45,462 nucleotides of DNA from assembly GCA_900547035.1 (NCBI GenBank), contig URFM01000026.1:1-45462 (forward strand). Reading direction: 5' to 3'. The number at the start of each line of letters is the position of its first letter. The stretch's first letter is position 1. Source of the DNA: an uncultured Clostridium sp. (GTDB lineage Bacteria; Bacillota; Clostridia; Lachnospirales; Lachnospiraceae). Positions 1 through 10,882 of the stretch are shown one piece after another. Below the pieces are notes generated by a model that was not told the origin of the DNA, ran no database searches, and was given only the letters and a program-made list of their open reading frames with translations. The position numbers and the translations under genes are program-made.

Positions 1-2
1 CA

Positions 3-90
3 CATCGGACTAGGTGCCCTCCGGGGTATGGACATCCGATGCTTCTTGTCCGGCCCTGGCCGGACAAGAAGGTGAGCCGTCCTGAACAGT
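3..90. repeat. Right part of a dispersed palindromic intergenic repeat (family A) upstream of groEL
   Basis: This stretch contains a stem CATCGGA (3-9) with TCCGATG (35-41), then a perfect 14-bp inverted repeat, CTTCTTGTCCGGCC (42-55) with GGCCGGACAAGAAG (58-71), then the terminal motif GCCGTCCTGAACAG (76-89). The same three blocks in the same order recur after groEL at 1839-1912. The left end of the element lies outside the window. If groES is just upstream, as is usual, the element separates groES from groEL, but that cannot be seen here. Confidence 0.7.
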
Positions 91-128
91 ATGAATAGTA
101 AAAAATCAAAAATTTTGGAGGTTGATGA

Positions 129-1757
<1,629 letters not shown>

Positions 1758-1762
1758 AAATA

Positions 1763-1912
1763 ATTCAGGACGGCGGGAAAATGAGGGCAAAAACAGGCAT
1801 TAAGCTTGCTTATAAGCATGCTTTTGCCCCCATTTTCACATCGGATGAATATCCGATGATTCTTGATCGGCCTTTGGCCGGACAAGAAGATAAGCCGTCC
1901 GGAACTGTTACG
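1763..1912. repeat. Full-length copy of palindromic repeat family A
   Basis: The ends are inverted: TTCAGGACGGC (1764-1774) against GCCGTCCGGAACTGTTACG (1894-1912). Inside, GGGCAAAA-type and TTTTGCCCCC-type blocks (about 1776-1835) pair around an AAGCTTGCTTATAAGCATGC palindrome. These are followed by the hairpin CATCGGAT/ATCCGATG (1839-1858) and a second hairpin ending in GGCCGGACAAGAA (1876-1888). The whole region could fold into a multi-branched structure. No gene lies in it. Confidence 0.7.
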
Positions 1913-1927
1913 GATACACAATGGATC

Positions 1928-1963
1928 AAAAGCCCGGGAGCGAACTGCTCTCCGGGCTTTTTA
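1928..1963 (+). terminator. Rho-independent terminator after groEL
   Basis: The arms AAGCCCGGGAG and CTCCGGGCTT enclose a short loop and are followed by a T-run. The site lies just past the repeat and ends the groEL transcript. Confidence 0.85.
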
Positions 1964-2012
1964 TAAATCCGCGGAGGCATTTCAGAACAGCGGTAATAAA
2001 GGAGGATGACAA

Positions 2013-2516
2013 ATGAACGAAGACGCATATGCAGAGTGTCTTGTGAAACGCAAGGATCCGGCCTACGCATTTCCGGCGAAGGCGGGGATTACGGTGCTTC
2101 TGGTAATAGCGCTGCTCACGGCTTTTGTGTCCCTGTTGGGATTGGTGCTGCTGGCCGCAGTGGGCGTAGCCGCTTATTTTGTACACACCGGTTTGAGTGT
2201 GGAGTACGAGTATTTGTTTGTGGAGGGCGATTTAAGTATTGACCGGATTCTGGCAAAATCCCGCCGTAAGAAGGTGCTGGAGTGCAGGAAGGATGAAATT
2301 CAGATTGTGGCGCCTTCGGATTCCTACATGCTGAAGGATTATGAAAAAAGCGGCATGAAGGTGAAGGACTGCTCCTCCGGCACAGGGGCGAAGACCTACA
2401 GCCTGATTTACCAGCAGGGAGCGGACTGTGTGAAGGTGATTTTTGAGCCAAATGACCGGATTTTACGCTCTATGAGAAACTATATCCCCCGCAAGGTCAT
2501 CCGGGGAGAAAATTAA
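2013..2516 (+). CDS. Small membrane protein, DUF6106-like, 167 aa
   Basis: The function is unknown. A soluble N-terminus of about 28 residues is followed by a long hydrophobic stretch (about residues 28-58) that can form one long or two short membrane segments. A basic patch (SRRKK) and a roughly 100-residue hydrophilic C-terminal domain follow. The overall layout resembles the DUF6106 proteins I associate with Lachnospiraceae; that assignment is from memory and not verified. The start at 2013 follows AAAGGAGGATG. It appears monocistronic, between the groEL terminator and the guaB promoter. Confidence 0.75.
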   Translation: MNEDAYAECLVKRKDPAYAFPAKAGITVLLVIALLTAFVSLLGLVLLAAVGVAAYFVHTGLSVEYEYLFVEGDLSIDRILAKSRRKKVLECRKDEIQIVAPSDSYMLKDYEKSGMKVKDCSSGTGAKTYSLIYQQGADCVKVIFEPNDRILRSMRNYIPRKVIRGEN

Positions 2517-2611
2517 CGGATCCGGTATTTTAATGGACCAAAAGGGAAGATTCATAAGGAAAGCGGCTGTCAGCTATTAGTAAATAGAATGAATATTCCC
2601 TGTGGAACCCT

Positions 2612-2640
2612 TTGACAAGCTATGGAAAATTTGCTAACAT
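2612..2640 (+). promoter_or_regulatory. Promoter of guaB
   Basis: A consensus -35 TTGACA (2612-2617) is followed, after a 17-bp spacer, by a -10 TAACAT (2635-2640). This gives a leader of about 35 nt before guaB. I see no purine riboswitch fold. Confidence 0.7.
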
Positions 2641-2643
2641 TAA

Positions 2644-4137
<1,494 letters not shown>

Positions 4138-4170
4138 GTCCTGGGTGATCAAAGCTTCAGAATGACAGGA

Positions 4171-4196
4171 GAGTCCGGCGCTGCCGGGCTCTTTTT
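4171..4196 (+). terminator. Terminator after guaB
   Basis: The stem GAGTCCGGC/GCCGGGCTC has a 3-nt loop and is followed by TTTTT. Confidence 0.85.
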
Positions 4197-4216
4197 GCGG
4201 TAGTGTCAAAATTCAG

Positions 4217-4250
4217 GAGTAACAGTTCAGGAGCGTCCCGAACTGCTATA
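4217..4250. repeat. Minimal fused-end copy of palindromic repeat family A
   Basis: AACAGTTCAGGA and TCCCGAACTG face each other across a GCG centre. The two terminal motifs of the longer copies are joined with nothing between them. The copy lies just upstream of the double-Nudix gene. Confidence 0.6.
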
Positions 4251-4270
4251 TTAGGAAAGGAACAGAAAAC

Positions 4271-5281
4271 ATGAGAAATCTGACGACGCTTTGCTATATT
4301 GAGCAGAATGGAAAATATCTGATGCTTCACCGAGTCAAAAAGAAAAAGGATGTAAACCAGCACAAGTGGATTGGCGTGGGCGGCCATTTTGAGCCGGGGG
4401 AGAGCCCTGAGGAATGTCTTTTGAGGGAAGTGAAGGAGGAGACGGGCTTAACTCTTCTGTCCTGGAGGTTCCGGGGGATTATTACCTTTCAGTCCCAGGG
4501 ATGGGGAACAGAGTATATGTGTCTTTTTACAGCGGACCGCTATGAAGGGGTTCCGGCCGCCTGCAATGAAGGCACATTGGAATGGATTCCCAAGGAGAAG
4601 GTGCTGGAGCTGAATATTTGGGAGGGGGATAAAATTTTCTTCCGCCTGCTAAATGAGGATGCTCCATTTTTCTCCATGAAGCTGAGTTACGAGGGGGACC
4701 GTCTGATTTACGCCAGCCTGGAGGGAAAGGAACTGGAACTTCTGGATGTATTCAATGAGGAGGGAAAAGATACAGGGATGGCCAGAGAACGGTCGTTGGT
4801 TCATCGAAACGGAGACTTCCACCGGACCAGCCACATCTGGGTGGCCCGGAAAAGCGAAGAGGGAAAATGGCAGGTACTTCTGCAGAAGAGAAGTTCCGGC
4901 AAAGAGGCTTATCCGGGCTGCTACGACTGTTCTGCCGCAGGTCATGTAAAAGCAGGAGGCACCTGTCTGGATGCTGCGGTAAGAGAGCTGGAGGAGGAAC
5001 TGGGAATTCAGGCCTCGCCCCAGGATTTGGAGCTCTTTTTTGAAATTCGGGAGGACAGCCGGCAGGAATATCAGGGGGTACCCTTCCGGGACCGGGAGTT
5101 TATTTCCGTATATCTGTACCGCATTCCGGGAGAAACACCCAAGATTGTGATTCAGGAGGAGGAAGTGGAAAGCGTTTGCTGGGCGGATGTGGACCGGTGT
5201 ATTCAAATTGCCCGGACCGGGGAATTGCCAAATTGTCTGGATGTGGAAGAACTGGAAGCGCTGAAGGCGCGGCTGTCCTGA
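4271..5281 (+). CDS. Two-domain Nudix hydrolase, 336 aa
   Basis: Two Nudix domains are fused in one chain. The N-terminal domain (about residues 1-155) resembles MutT/8-oxo-dGTPase-type proteins and has a complete Nudix box: G38-x5-E44-x7-R52-E53, with E56 and E57. The C-terminal domain (about 158-336) resembles the IPP-isomerase-like Nudix group. Its box starts at G224 and keeps R238-E239, E241, E242 and E243, but the conserved Glu of G-x5-E is glycine (residue 230). Each domain normally hydrolyses nucleoside-diphosphate-linked substrates with Mg2+; the real substrates are not known. The start at 4271 follows TTAGGAAAGGAAC. The stop overlaps a partial repeat motif, TGTCCTGAACTATTACG (5275-5291). 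Confidence 0.9.
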   Translation: MRNLTTLCYIEQNGKYLMLHRVKKKKDVNQHKWIGVGGHFEPGESPEECLLREVKEETGLTLLSWRFRGIITFQSQGWGTEYMCLFTADRYEGVPAACNEGTLEWIPKEKVLELNIWEGDKIFFRLLNEDAPFFSMKLSYEGDRLIYASLEGKELELLDVFNEEGKDTGMARERSLVHRNGDFHRTSHIWVARKSEEGKWQVLLQKRSSGKEAYPGCYDCSAAGHVKAGGTCLDAAVRELEEELGIQASPQDLELFFEIREDSRQEYQGVPFRDREFISVYLYRIPGETPKIVIQEEEVESVCWADVDRCIQIARTGELPNCLDVEELEALKARLS

Positions 5282-5341
5282 ACTATTACGAAAATTGTAA
5301 GGTTATTGTCAGAAAATACACTGCCCCTGTTGCGATGAATG

Positions 5342-5350
5342 TGATACAAT
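5342..5350 (+). promoter_or_regulatory. Extended -10 promoter for the carboxypeptidase gene
   Basis: The motif TGATACAAT (TG-n-TACAAT) is an extended -10 about 48 bp before the start codon. The -35 region is poor. Confidence 0.5.
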
Positions 5351-5397
5351 AAAAAGGAATTTGCACATATGAATGAAACATCCGGGAGAGAGTATTT

Positions 5398-6891
5398 ATG
5401 ATGAAGAGAAATGCGGCAAGGATATTGGCGGCCTTCGGGCTGTCTGCGATTTTAGCAGCCGGTTCCGTCAGCTGGGCCTGGGCGGATACGGCGGTGGTAA
5501 TTGTGCCTCTGGAGGAGAGCCAGGCACAGGGCGGGCAGTCTGCCTCCAACCAGCCTGCCTCAAGCCAGTCTCCGGCAGGACAGACGGGGCCGGTGGCCTC
5601 CGGCGGCGGAGGGCAGTCAGAAAGTCCCTCGTCTTCCGATTCGGAACGTGCGTCCCAGGTGCAGTCGGGAAGTTCACCGTCTCAGTCGGAGAACGCCCAG
5701 TCCCAAGAAACCGTCCAGTCTGCGGTTACGGTTCAGGAGCCGGAGGTAGCGGCCCAGGGGGCATCACTGTATAACGCAACTACCGGCCAGTTTTTGTATA
5801 TAAAGAATGGGGATACCCAGTATTATCCTGCCAGCATCACCAAGCTGATGACAGCCCTGCTGGTGGCGGAGAACTGCGATTTGAGCGATACCGTAACCTT
5901 TTCCTCTACCGCGACCACCAATCTGGAAGCAGGAGCAGTTTCTTTGAATCTGACCGAAGGGGATCAGCTGACGGTAGAGCAATGCCTTTACGCGCTGCTG
6001 TTAAAGTCTGCCAACGAGGTAGGAAACGCTCTGGCGGAGCATGTGGCGGGCAGCAATCAGGCCTTTGCGGACATGATGAACGCGAAAGCCGCCTCCCTTG
6101 GCTGTACCAACACCCATTTTAACAATCCCCATGGACTGAATGACCCCAACCATTATACGACAGCTCACGATATGGCCCTGATTGCTCAGGCGGCATTTCA
6201 GAATGATACGGTGCGGAAGGTGGCCTCCACGGTATCCTACACATTGCCGGCTACCAAAAACAACAGCGCAAGAACGATTACTATGGGTCACAAAATGTTA
6301 AATCCCGACAGTTCCAATTATTATCCGGGAATCATCGGAGGAAAAACCGGTTATACCTCCAAGGCGGGAAATACCCTGGTTACGGCGGTGGAGAAGGACG
6401 GAGTCCGGCTGATTGCGGTGATTTTAAAGAGCAGTTCCACCCATTACACGGACACCAAGGCTCTTTTGGATTACGGATTCGAGCTGGTTAAGCAGCAGGG
6501 ATCCGCCGCCCAGACGGGAACTTCTTCCGGTACGGCTTCTGGTACAAGCTCCTCTGTGTCTGGTCCGGGGACTTCCATTCAGACCGGATGGAAGGAAGAT
6601 GAAACAGGCTGGTACTATGTTAAGTCCAACGGTGCGAAAGCTTCGGGGGAATGGCTGCAGATTGAAGGAGAAGATTATTATTTTGATGACAACGCCTATA
6701 TGGCGACCGGATGGAGAAACTTTACCGACGGCTCCTGGTACTATTTCCACTCTACCGGAGCCATGGCGAAGAATGTCTGGGTGGAGGACAATGATAAATG
6801 GTTCTATCTGGGCAGCAGCGGAGCTATGCTGACCAATACGACGACGCCGGACGGCTACCAGGTGGACGAAAGCGGGGCGTGGGTTTCGTAA
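5398..6891 (+). CDS. D-alanyl-D-alanine carboxypeptidase with C-terminal wall-binding repeats, 497 aa
   Basis: This is a penicillin-binding protein of the DacA/PBP5 (S11 peptidase) family, which trims the terminal D-Ala from peptidoglycan stem peptides outside the cell. It has a signal peptide (about 1-30) and a Ser/Gln/Gly-rich linker (about 40-115). The catalytic domain shows all three motifs: S146-I-T-K149, S204-A-N206 and K316-T-G318. A second Ser/Gly/Thr linker leads to about three aromatic, glycine-rich cell-wall-binding repeats (GWYY, DYYF and SWYYF types) from about residue 398 to the end. Such repeats bind choline or other wall polymers. The ending TTTPDGYQVDESG matches that of the protein at 40044-40991. 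ATG at 5398 or 5401 follows GGGAGAGAG. Confidence 0.95.
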   Translation: MMKRNAARILAAFGLSAILAAGSVSWAWADTAVVIVPLEESQAQGGQSASNQPASSQSPAGQTGPVASGGGGQSESPSSSDSERASQVQSGSSPSQSENAQSQETVQSAVTVQEPEVAAQGASLYNATTGQFLYIKNGDTQYYPASITKLMTALLVAENCDLSDTVTFSSTATTNLEAGAVSLNLTEGDQLTVEQCLYALLLKSANEVGNALAEHVAGSNQAFADMMNAKAASLGCTNTHFNNPHGLNDPNHYTTAHDMALIAQAAFQNDTVRKVASTVSYTLPATKNNSARTITMGHKMLNPDSSNYYPGIIGGKTGYTSKAGNTLVTAVEKDGVRLIAVILKSSSTHYTDTKALLDYGFELVKQQGSAAQTGTSSGTASGTSSSVSGPGTSIQTGWKEDETGWYYVKSNGAKASGEWLQIEGEDYYFDDNAYMATGWRNFTDGSWYYFHSTGAMAKNVWVEDNDKWFYLGSSGAMLTNTTTPDGYQVDESGAWVS

Positions 6892-6911
6892 ATTTATTCC
6901 ATAAACAGACC

Positions 6912-6945
6912 AAAATAGCGGCCTTTAGGGGACCGCTATTTTTTC
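6912..6945. terminator. Bidirectional terminator between convergent genes
   Basis: AAATAGCGG and CCGCTATTTTTT form a stem that has T-runs in both reading directions. The stop codon of the minus-strand XRE gene (6936-6938) lies inside the stem. Confidence 0.8.
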
Positions 6946-7355
6946 TTACTGTTTTTTCCTTTTTTCGATTTTCCGCTTTTTTTGTCTTTTCCTGCTTTTT
7001 CGCTTTTTGCTTTAGAAGCTTTTTTCCCGGTCTTTTTATCGGAGTCGTCCGGCTGAGATCCTGAAGCGGAGGTTTCGGAAGCTTGGGAGGAGTCTGAAAC
7101 AGAGGAAGCCTCTGCCGTGTGAGGAGAGGAAGACTCCTGAGGCGCTTCCTTCGCGGCATCCGGAATGAACTCTACGATATCTTCAATTCTGCACTCCAGA
7201 ATAGTACAGAGGGTTTCCAGCGTGTGGGTGGATACATGCATATTGCGTTTCAGCCGCCCGATCTGACCGGCACTGAAGCCATAGCTTTTAATAAGCCGGT
7301 ACTGGGTCATTCCTTTCTGGGCCAGGGTGTTCCACAAACGGTCATATTTTATCAT
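6936..7355 (-). CDS. XRE-type DNA-binding protein with lysine-rich tail, 139 aa
   Basis: Residues about 5-66 form a Cro/CI-type helix-turn-helix of the short YozG-like kind, with QYRLIKSYGFSAGQIGRLKR as the recognition region. A Ser/Glu/Asp-rich linker (about 72-105) is followed by a strongly basic tail (about 106-139) made almost wholly of Lys, Ser and Gly in repeated KSxK/KKxGK units. Small regulators of this family usually stop after the HTH. The tail could bind DNA nonspecifically or could be a low-complexity addition. The start follows a GGGGGGA-type ribosome-binding site. Its target is unknown. Confidence 0.8.
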   Translation of the reverse strand: MIKYDRLWNTLAQKGMTQYRLIKSYGFSAGQIGRLKRNMHVSTHTLETLCTILECRIEDIVEFIPDAAKEAPQESSSPHTAEASSVSDSSQASETSASGSQPDDSDKKTGKKASKAKSEKAGKDKKSGKSKKGKNSKKK

Positions 7356-7427
7356 TTTTATCCCCCCTTCATAGTAGGTAATATTGGTCGGTCGGGGCCA
7401 GCCGCCAGAGGCGGTAAAATATACCTT

Positions 7428-7456
7428 AGTATATCATAAAGGGGGATGGGAGGCAA
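7428..7456 (-). promoter_or_regulatory. Promoter of the XRE gene
   Basis: On the minus strand, TTGCCT (7451-7456) and TATACT (7428-7433) are 17 bp apart. The leader contains a GC-rich hairpin, GCCGCCAGAGGCGG (7401-7414). Confidence 0.55.
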
Positions 7457-7497
7457 CTGGATTTGCATGACAGTTTCAGTTGTATATATAAATCCAG
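7457..7497 (+). promoter_or_regulatory. Inverted repeat and likely promoter region of rubrerythrin
   Basis: CTGGATTT (7457-7464) and AAATCCAG (7490-7497) form 8-bp inverted arms that bracket a possible promoter, TTGCAT (7463-7468) with TATATA (7485-7490). This arrangement fits an operator, but no regulator can be assigned. Confidence 0.4.
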
Positions 7498-7595
7498 AAA
7501 TTTGATATATTCATCTCCACGCATAATTTCTCCCTTCTTTGGAAACAGTATCCATGTAAGAAATTAAAGGAACAAAGTTACAGGAGGAAGATACA

Positions 7596-8195
7596 ATGAC
7601 AGATTTTCGCGCAAGTGAGACAGCCAAGAACCTGATGCGGGCCTTCGCAGGAGAAAGCCAGGCCAGAAACCGCTACACCTTCGCAGCGGGGCTGGCAAAG
7701 CAGCAGAAGATGGCGTCGGTGGAGATGATTTTTAAGTACACGGCGTCCCAGGAAAAGGAGCATGGAGAAATTTTCTATAAGCATCTGTCCGCTCTGGATA
7801 AGGAGACCATTGTGATCGACGCGGGTTTTCCGGTAGATTTGGAGCAGAATACCCTGGCCCAGCTTCGGGCGGCTATGCACAACGAATTTGAGGAACACGA
7901 CCAGGTGTACAAAAATTTTGGGGACATCGCGGAACGGGAAGGGTTTACGGCGGTGGCCAATTCCTTCCGTATGATTGCCCAGATTGAACAGACTCACGGG
8001 GAACGATTCAAATACCTGGCCGATTTGCTGGAAGAGGGGAAGCTTTACCGTTCCGATGTATCGACCGGGTGGATTTGTTTAAACTGCGGTCATATCCATT
8101 ACGGAACCGAGGCGCCTCAGAAGTGTCCGGTGTGCAGCCACGACCAGGGATGGTTTATCCGGGCGGAGCTGGCGCCCTGGCATCTGGCAAATTAA
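7596..8195 (+). CDS. rbr: Rubrerythrin, 199 aa
   Basis: This non-haem iron peroxidase of anaerobes reduces hydrogen peroxide in the cytoplasm. The N-terminal ferritin-like four-helix domain (about 1-150) carries the di-iron Glu motifs (GESQARNRY, ASQEKEHGE, EEHDQVYKNF, AQIEQTHGERF). The C-terminal rubredoxin-like domain has two knuckles, CLNC and CPVC, that bind the electron-transfer iron. The start follows ACAGGAGGAAG. It is monocistronic with its own terminator. Its presence supports an anaerobic host. Confidence 0.96.
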   Translation: MTDFRASETAKNLMRAFAGESQARNRYTFAAGLAKQQKMASVEMIFKYTASQEKEHGEIFYKHLSALDKETIVIDAGFPVDLEQNTLAQLRAAMHNEFEEHDQVYKNFGDIAEREGFTAVANSFRMIAQIEQTHGERFKYLADLLEEGKLYRSDVSTGWICLNCGHIHYGTEAPQKCPVCSHDQGWFIRAELAPWHLAN

Positions 8196-8206
8196 TCAAT
8201 CGTCAT

Positions 8207-8234
8207 GGAGAGGAAGCGAAAAGCTTCCTCTTTT
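8207..8234 (+). terminator. Terminator after rubrerythrin
   Basis: The stem AGAGGAAGC/GCTTCCTCT has a GAAAA loop and is followed by TTTT. Confidence 0.85.
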
Positions 8235-8250
8235 GCGCTTGTTAATTCCA

Positions 8251-8278
8251 TTGCAAATTTGAGGGATTATGGTATGAT
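8251..8278 (+). promoter_or_regulatory. Promoter of the HAD gene
   Basis: TTGCAA (8251-8256) and TATGAT (8273-8278) are separated by 16 bp. Confidence 0.5.
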
Positions 8279-8318
8279 ATTTCTGACACAGTAACAAAAA
8301 ACAGGAAGGATTCCCTAC

Positions 8319-8990
8319 ATGAGTTATCAAGTGAAAGCAGTTATATTTGACCAGGACGGCCTGATGTTTGATACGGAACGGCTCTCCGTTCAGGCCTGGA
8401 ACGCGGTGGGAGAGAAATACGGTATTAAGGTGACGGAAGAGTTCTTCGATTACCTGAAGGGAAGCGACCGGGCCAGGACTATGGAGATGATGAAGTCTGC
8501 CTTCGGAGCGGATTTCCCCTGTGAGAAATTTTTGGAAGAGAAGAGGGCCTATTCTTATCGTCAGATTGAGGAACATGGCGTTCCTATTAAGAAGGGGCTG
8601 CGGGAGCTGCTCATCTACCTGAAGGAACACGGCTGTAAAACCGGAGTGGCTACGGCCAGCAGCCAGTCCTGGACTCAGAGAAATGTGAGGGAAGCGGGAA
8701 TCGACCATTTTTTCGATACATATACATATGGAGAAATGGTTTCCCACGCAAAACCGGATCCGGAGATTTTTCTTCTGGCAGCGAAGATGCTGGGAGAGAA
8801 GCCGGAGAAGTGTCTGGTGCTGGAAGACAGCTTTAACGGAGTGGAAGCCGGTTTGTCCGGTGGCTTTCTGACGGTAATGGTACCGGATTTAAGTTTTCCG
8901 GGGCCGGAATTAAAAAGACGCCTGACAGCGGAGTGCGAGAGCCTTCTGGGAGTCATTGAGCTGTTTGAACAGGGCTTTTTCTATCACTAG
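8319..8990 (+). CDS. HAD-superfamily phosphatase (beta-phosphoglucomutase-like), 223 aa
   Basis: This is a subfamily IA haloacid-dehalogenase-like hydrolase with the usual four motifs. Motif I is FDQDGLMFD near the N-terminus, with the nucleophilic and acid/base aspartates. Motif II is TASS, motif III is the Lys of KPDPEIF, and motif IV is LVLEDSFNGVEAG. A helical cap domain (about 18-85) follows motif I. Relatives act on sugar phosphates or other small phosphate esters; the substrate cannot be told from sequence. The start follows GGAAGGA. The next gene begins 17 bp downstream, so the two are probably co-transcribed. Confidence 0.9.
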   Translation: MSYQVKAVIFDQDGLMFDTERLSVQAWNAVGEKYGIKVTEEFFDYLKGSDRARTMEMMKSAFGADFPCEKFLEEKRAYSYRQIEEHGVPIKKGLRELLIYLKEHGCKTGVATASSQSWTQRNVREAGIDHFFDTYTYGEMVSHAKPDPEIFLLAAKMLGEKPEKCLVLEDSFNGVEAGLSGGFLTVMVPDLSFPGPELKRRLTAECESLLGVIELFEQGFFYH

Positions 8991-9007
8991 AGCGTAAGGA
9001 GGACGGG

Positions 9008-9892
9008 ATGATCGGAATGGAAAACAGAACCGCCGGATTTTGGCTTGGGGCGGGAGCCTTGACGGCTGTGGCTGTCTGCCTGGTGCGCTCTCAGTATGAG
9101 AGGAAAACCCTGTCTCTGGAGGAAACCTGGATTACTTCCTCTAAAATCAAGAAGGAGAAAACCTTTGTGTTCCTCTCGGATCTCCATGACAATTCCTTTG
9201 GACCGGAAAATGAGAAGCTTCTGGATGCGATTGCCGGAATAAAGCCGGATGCGGTTTTCATAGGAGGGGATCTGATGGTGACCAAGGGCATAGGAGATAC
9301 GCGTGTTTCTCTGTCTCTTCTCCGCAGGCTTGCGGCCCGGTATCCGGTTTTTTATGGAAACGGCAACCATGAAAGCCGGATGAAGTGGGAGAGGGAAATC
9401 TACGGAAGAAAGTACGAGGCCTACAGAAATCAGTTGAAAGAATGGGGGGTCCGCTATCTGGAAAACGACACTGTTTTCTGGGATGAGGATGTGGCTGTCA
9501 GCGGGCTGGATTTGGCGCAGCGTTTCTATCAAAAGGCATTTTTCCGTAAACCGGAGCCTATGGACGTGAGATATATAACAAAACGTTTGGGAGAAGCGGA
9601 TGAGAAACGATTTCAAGTTCTGTTGGCCCATTCTCCCCTTTATTTCGATACCTATGCCCGGTGGGGGGCAGATCTGACTCTGGCAGGACATTTCCACGGC
9701 GGGACCATCCGTCTGCCGCTTTTAGGGGGTGTGATGACGCCCCAGTATCAGTTCTTTTTGCCCTGGTGCGCCGGAGAATTTGAGAAAAACGGGAGACGGA
9801 TGATCGTCAGCAGAGGGATGGGGACCCATTCCATTAATATCCGTCTGAATAATCTTCCCCAGCTGGTAGCGGTTCATTTGAAGAGAGAGTAA
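9008..9892 (+). CDS. Membrane-anchored metallophosphoesterase (YkuE/YaeI-like), 294 aa
   Basis: An N-terminal hydrophobic segment (about residues 10-26) anchors a calcineurin-like phosphoesterase domain. The metal-binding motifs are in order: SDLHDN, GGDLM, GNGNHES, AHSP and AGHFHGG. The family contains UDP-diacylglucosamine and other lipid-linked pyrophosphatases as well as enzymes of unknown substrate, so only the class is assigned. The start follows AAGGAGGAC. A weak hairpin, CCGGGAA...TTCCCGG, lies downstream before scpA. Confidence 0.88.
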   Translation: MIGMENRTAGFWLGAGALTAVAVCLVRSQYERKTLSLEETWITSSKIKKEKTFVFLSDLHDNSFGPENEKLLDAIAGIKPDAVFIGGDLMVTKGIGDTRVSLSLLRRLAARYPVFYGNGNHESRMKWEREIYGRKYEAYRNQLKEWGVRYLENDTVFWDEDVAVSGLDLAQRFYQKAFFRKPEPMDVRYITKRLGEADEKRFQVLLAHSPLYFDTYARWGADLTLAGHFHGGTIRLPLLGGVMTPQYQFFLPWCAGEFEKNGRRMIVSRGMGTHSINIRLNNLPQLVAVHLKRE

Positions 9893-9970
9893 ATGCCTTC
9901 TGCATCACCGGGAAAACGGAAGTTTGAAAATTCGGTGGAAGATTCCCGGGGTTTATGATAAGATGATAGA

Positions 9971-10774
9971 ATGATGGAACAGATTTCATACAAACTGGAG
10001 CATTTTGAGGGTCCTCTGGATCTTTTGCTCCATTTGATAGAGAAAAATAAGGTTAATATTTATGACATCCCAATTGCGGAGATTACCAATCAGTATCTGG
10101 AATATGTGCGGGCCATGGAGCGCGAGGATTTAAACCTGGTCAGCGATTTTTTGGTGATGGCCGCCACCCTCTTGGATATTAAGGCAAAAATGCTGCTGCC
10201 TAAAGAGGTGGACGAGGAAGGGGAGGAGATTGATCCCAGAGCGGAGCTGGTGCAGCGTCTGTTGGAGTATAAGACCTACCGTTCCCTGGCTCAGGAGTTA
10301 GCCAGAAGGGAGGACGGCGCGGAACGCCTTCTCTACAAGGAACCTACGGTTCCGGCAGAGGTGGAAAAATATAAACCGCCTCTGGATTTAGACCAGCTTC
10401 TGGACGGCTTAACTCTGGCCAGGCTTCAGCGCATTTTTAATCAGGTAATGAAGCGCCGGGAGGATAAAATTGATCCGATCCGAAGCAGCTTTGGGACCAT
10501 CCGCAGAGAGCCGGTCAGTCTGGAAGAAAAGATTACCGGTGTGTTGAGGTATGCCAGAGAAAGGCGCAGATTCAGCTTTTTTCAGCTTTTGGACGGACAG
10601 CGGGACAAGCTGGAAATCGTAGTTACTTTTCTGGCTGTGCTGGAGCTGATGAAAATTGGCAAAATTGGTCTTCGCCAAGAGGAAATTTTTGGGGACATGG
10701 ACATTGAGCTGCGGGAACAGGAGGGCCAGGAGGAGGAACTGAATCTGGAGGAACTTGGAGATCTGGCTACATAA
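9971..10774 (+). CDS. scpA: Segregation and condensation protein A, 267 aa
   Basis: ScpA is the kleisin that bridges the Smc ATPase heads and recruits ScpB in the bacterial condensin, acting on the nucleoid. The N-terminal motif FEGPLDLLLHLIEKNKVNIYDIPI is diagnostic. The C-terminal winged-helix region (about 180-267) includes the FLAVLELMKIGKI motif. Length is typical. Starts at 9971 or 9974 are both possible, and the ribosome-binding site is weak. scpB follows 108 bp later, separated by a palindromic repeat copy. Confidence 0.97.
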   Translation: MMEQISYKLEHFEGPLDLLLHLIEKNKVNIYDIPIAEITNQYLEYVRAMEREDLNLVSDFLVMAATLLDIKAKMLLPKEVDEEGEEIDPRAELVQRLLEYKTYRSLAQELARREDGAERLLYKEPTVPAEVEKYKPPLDLDQLLDGLTLARLQRIFNQVMKRREDKIDPIRSSFGTIRREPVSLEEKITGVLRYARERRRFSFFQLLDGQRDKLEIVVTFLAVLELMKIGKIGLRQEEIFGDMDIELREQEGQEEELNLEELGDLAT

Positions 10775-10795
10775 GGGGCGGCTTCCGAAAACAGG

Positions 10796-10855
10796 GTAAC
10801 AGTTGAGGACGACAGGAAAACAGGGACAAGAAGATGTGCCGGCCGGAACAGTTAC
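10796..10855. repeat. Short copy of palindromic repeat family A between scpA and scpB
   Basis: The left end GTAACAGTTGAGGACG and the right end GGCCGGAACAGTTAC are inverted. Between them, GGGACAAGAAGATGTGCC matches the right half of the full-length copy (1880-1897, GGACAAGAAGATAAGCC). The insertion lies within a co-directional gene pair. Confidence 0.7.
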
Positions 10856-10882
10856 AAAACAGGATAGAAGGATGGAATTGCG

